Source of the DNA: Pseudomonas moorei
GTDB taxonomy: Bacteria > Pseudomonadota > Gammaproteobacteria > Pseudomonadales > Pseudomonadaceae
Direction of reading: 5' to 3'
Length of the DNA stretch: 64,000 bases
Assembly: GCF_008801475.1 (NCBI RefSeq)
Contig: NZ_VZPP01000004.1
Coordinates: 434,001 to 498,000, forward strand
The notes beneath the pieces are model-generated. The model was not told the origin of the DNA, searched no databases, and saw only the letters and a list, made by a program, of their open reading frames with translations. Position numbers and translations under genes: made by a program. Positions 61,913-64,000 of this stretch are shown here, piece by piece; within the stretch, counting starts at the first letter, position 1, and each line of letters starts with the position of its first letter.

Positions 61913-64000
61913 ATGAAGACAACCATCGAATTGCCTCTCTTGCCATTGCGTGATGTCGTGGTTTATCCGCACATGGTTATCCCGCTGTTCGTGGGGCGCG
62001 AGAAATCCATCGAAGCCCTTGAGGCTGCGATGTCGGGCGACAAGCAGATCCTTCTGCTGGCCCAGAGAAACCCTGCTGACGACGATCCCGGCGAAGATGC
62101 ACTTTATCGCGTTGGTACGATTGCGACCGTTCTGCAGCTGCTGAAGCTGCCTGACGGTACGGTTAAGGTTTTGGTCGAGGGCGAGCAGCGAGGTGCAGTG
62201 GAGCGCTTCAGCGAAGTCGACGGCCATTGCCGCGCCGAAGTCTCCTTGATCGATGAAGTTGAAGCACCCGAGCGCGAGTCTGAAGTGTTCGTGCGCAGCC
62301 TGCTGTCACAGTTCGAGCAATATGTGCAGTTGGGCAAGAAAGTCCCTGCTGAAGTCCTGTCGTCGCTCAACAGCATCGATGAACCTGGGCGCCTGGTCGA
62401 CACCATGGCCGCGCACATGGCATTGAAGATCGAGCAAAAGCAGGAAATTCTCGAAATCATTGATTTGTCGGCCCGGGTCGAGCACGTTCTGGCCCTGCTG
62501 GATGCCGAGATCGATCTGCTGCAAGTCGAAAAACGCATACGCGGTCGCGTTAAAAAGCAAATGGAGCGCAGTCAGCGCGAGTACTACCTGAATGAGCAGA
62601 TGAAGGCCATTCAGAAAGAGCTCGGCGACAGCGATGAAGGCCACAACGAAGTCGAGGAGCTGAAAAAGCGTATCGACGCCGCTGGTCTGCCGAAGGATGC
62701 GCTGGCCAAGGCTACGGCCGAACTGAACAAGCTCAAGCAAATGTCGCCGATGTCCGCGGAAGCGACCGTGGTGCGTTCTTATATCGACTGGCTGGTTCAG
62801 GTGCCGTGGAAGGCTCAGAGCAAAGTGCGTCTGGATCTGGCGCGCGCCGAAGACATTCTTGATGCCGATCACTATGGTCTGGAAGAAGTCAAAGAGCGGA
62901 TTCTCGAATATCTCGCCGTACAAAAGCGCGTGAAGAAAATTCGTGGTCCCGTGTTGTGCCTGGTAGGTCCTCCTGGGGTGGGTAAAACCTCTCTAGCGGA
63001 GTCGATTGCACACGCCACTAACCGCAAATTCGTGCGCATGGCCCTCGGCGGTGTGCGTGATGAAGCGGAAATTCGTGGTCATCGCCGTACTTACATCGGT
63101 TCGATGCCAGGAAGATTGATTCAAAAGATGACAAAAGTGGGTGTCCGCAACCCGTTGTTCCTGCTCGATGAAATCGACAAGATGGGCAGCGATATGCGTG
63201 GTGACCCGGCGTCGGCGTTGCTGGAAGTGCTCGATCCCGAGCAGAACCACAATTTCAACGATCACTATCTGGAAGTCGATTACGACCTGTCCGACGTGAT
63301 GTTCCTGTGCACTTCGAACTCCATGAACATTCCACCGGCACTGCTGGATCGGATGGAGGTGATTCGTCTGCCGGGCTACACCGAAGACGAGAAAATCAAC
63401 ATCGCCGTCAAATACCTTTCGCCGAAGCAGATTGCGGCCAATGGTTTGAAAAAAGGCGAGCTGGAATTCGACGCCGAAGCGATTCGCGACATTATCCGTT
63501 ACTACACTCGCGAAGCCGGTGTGCGGGGGCTGGAGCGCCAGATTGCCAAGGTTTGCCGTAAGGCGGTCAAAGAGCATGCTCTGGAAAAACGCTTCTCGGT
63601 GAAGGTCACCGCAGACATGCTGGAGCACTTCCTGGGCGTGCGTAAATTCCGCTACGGCCTGGCTGAACAACAGGACCAGATCGGACAAGTCACCGGGTTG
63701 GCGTGGACTCAGGTGGGCGGTGAATTGCTGACGATCGAAGCTGCCGTCGTACCGGGTAAAGGCCAGTTGATCAAGACCGGTTCGCTGGGTGACGTGATGG
63801 TCGAGTCGATCACCGCTGCCTTGACCGTCGTCCGTAGCCGCGCGAAGAGCCTGGGGATTCCCCTCGACTTCCACGAGAAGCGTGACACGCATATCCACAT
63901 GCCAGAAGGGGCGACCCCCAAGGACGGCCCTAGCGCCGGTGTGGGCATGTGTACGGCGCTGGTTTCGGCATTGACCGGTATCCCTGTGCGCGCGGACGTC
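61913..64000 (+). CDS. lon: ATP-dependent Lon protease, cut by the window end
   Basis: First 696 codons of the Lon protease; the stop lies beyond the window. N-terminal substrate-binding domain starts [25 protein letters not shown]; a central coiled coil has [20 protein letters not shown]; Walker [14 protein letters not shown], Walker [16 protein letters not shown]; the catalytic serine S674 (GPSAG, E. coli S679) is present, the catalytic lysine is outside the window. AGAGGCG precedes ATG 61913. It degrades misfolded and regulatory proteins. Confidence 0.97.
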   Translation, partial: MKTTIELPLLPLRDVVVYPHMVIPLFVGREKSIEALEAAMSGDKQILLLAQRNPADDDPGEDALYRVGTIATVLQLLKLPDGTVKVLVEGEQRGAVERFSEVDGHCRAEVSLIDEVEAPERESEVFVRSLLSQFEQYVQLGKKVPAEVLSSLNSIDEPGRLVDTMAAHMALKIEQKQEILEIIDLSARVEHVLALLDAEIDLLQVEKRIRGRVKKQMERSQREYYLNEQMKAIQKELGDSDEGHNEVEELKKRIDAAGLPKDALAKATAELNKLKQMSPMSAEATVVRSYIDWLVQVPWKAQSKVRLDLARAEDILDADHYGLEEVKERILEYLAVQKRVKKIRGPVLCLVGPPGVGKTSLAESIAHATNRKFVRMALGGVRDEAEIRGHRRTYIGSMPGRLIQKMTKVGVRNPLFLLDEIDKMGSDMRGDPASALLEVLDPEQNHNFNDHYLEVDYDLSDVMFLCTSNSMNIPPALLDRMEVIRLPGYTEDEKINIAVKYLSPKQIAANGLKKGELEFDAEAIRDIIRYYTREAGVRGLERQIAKVCRKAVKEHALEKRFSVKVTADMLEHFLGVRKFRYGLAEQQDQIGQVTGLAWTQVGGELLTIEAAVVPGKGQLIKTGSLGDVMVESITAALTVVRSRAKSLGIPLDFHEKRDTHIHMPEGATPKDGPSAGVGMCTALVSALTGIPVRADV

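Overview
The window is a contiguous stretch of a Pseudomonas chromosome, most likely of the P. fluorescens group. The evidence is the gene set and protein sequences (PolB, SstT, MnmH/SelD, FdsGBAD, tig-clpP-clpX-lon), the high GC content, and many intergenic REP/REPIN palindromes with cores such as GTGGGAGC and GTGGCGAGGGAGC. No phage, integrase, insertion sequence, CRISPR array or plasmid gene is visible. It reads as core and semi-core genome with a few lineage-specific loci.

Layout. 1-8.2 kb: end of an ion antiporter, a Cache-domain chemoreceptor, a repeat-rich gene-poor kilobase, a metallothionein, small conserved proteins, an AraC regulator with an XapX protein and an MDR oxidoreductase, then selD-mnmH (tRNA selenouridine). 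8.3-21.8 kb: single-gene units: histidine phosphatase, two GSTs, PhzF-like isomerase, a Zn-type HemB, an FAD hydroxylase, a DUF1615 lipoprotein, a secreted 13-residue repeat protein, a CBS protein, DNA polymerase II and an aldo/keto reductase. 22-28 kb: TauE/SafE exporter and the NAD-linked formate dehydrogenase operon fdsGBAD. 28.4-41.3 kb: DUF4174 protein, AmpC, glucarate catabolism (gudP-gudD with a divergent GntR regulator), EamA/LysR pair, TrhP, an AI-2E family permease, small proteins, and a shikimate dehydrogenase-like/cupin pair.

42.2-47.6 kb is the most interesting locus: a sugar-nucleotide epimerase, a polyprenyl-phosphate glycosyltransferase, a small LpxB-N-domain membrane protein, two ArnT-like GT39 transferases and a truncated SdiA-regulated-domain protein. 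Together they look like a uronic-acid (probably galacturonic acid) route for decorating lipid A or LPS core. Three tandem 11-bp repeats upstream resemble an OmpR-family response-regulator box.

47.8-64 kb: DUF1993 protein, SstT, an MFS pump with NhaR, a TerC protein, a lipoprotein that looks like an inactivated C39 peptidase, small acidic proteins, PBP7, FolD, a tRNA cluster (Arg, His, Leu, His) and the protein quality-control block tig-clpP-clpX-lon, with lon cut by the window end.

All assignments come from reading the sequence and recalled family knowledge; no database search was run.
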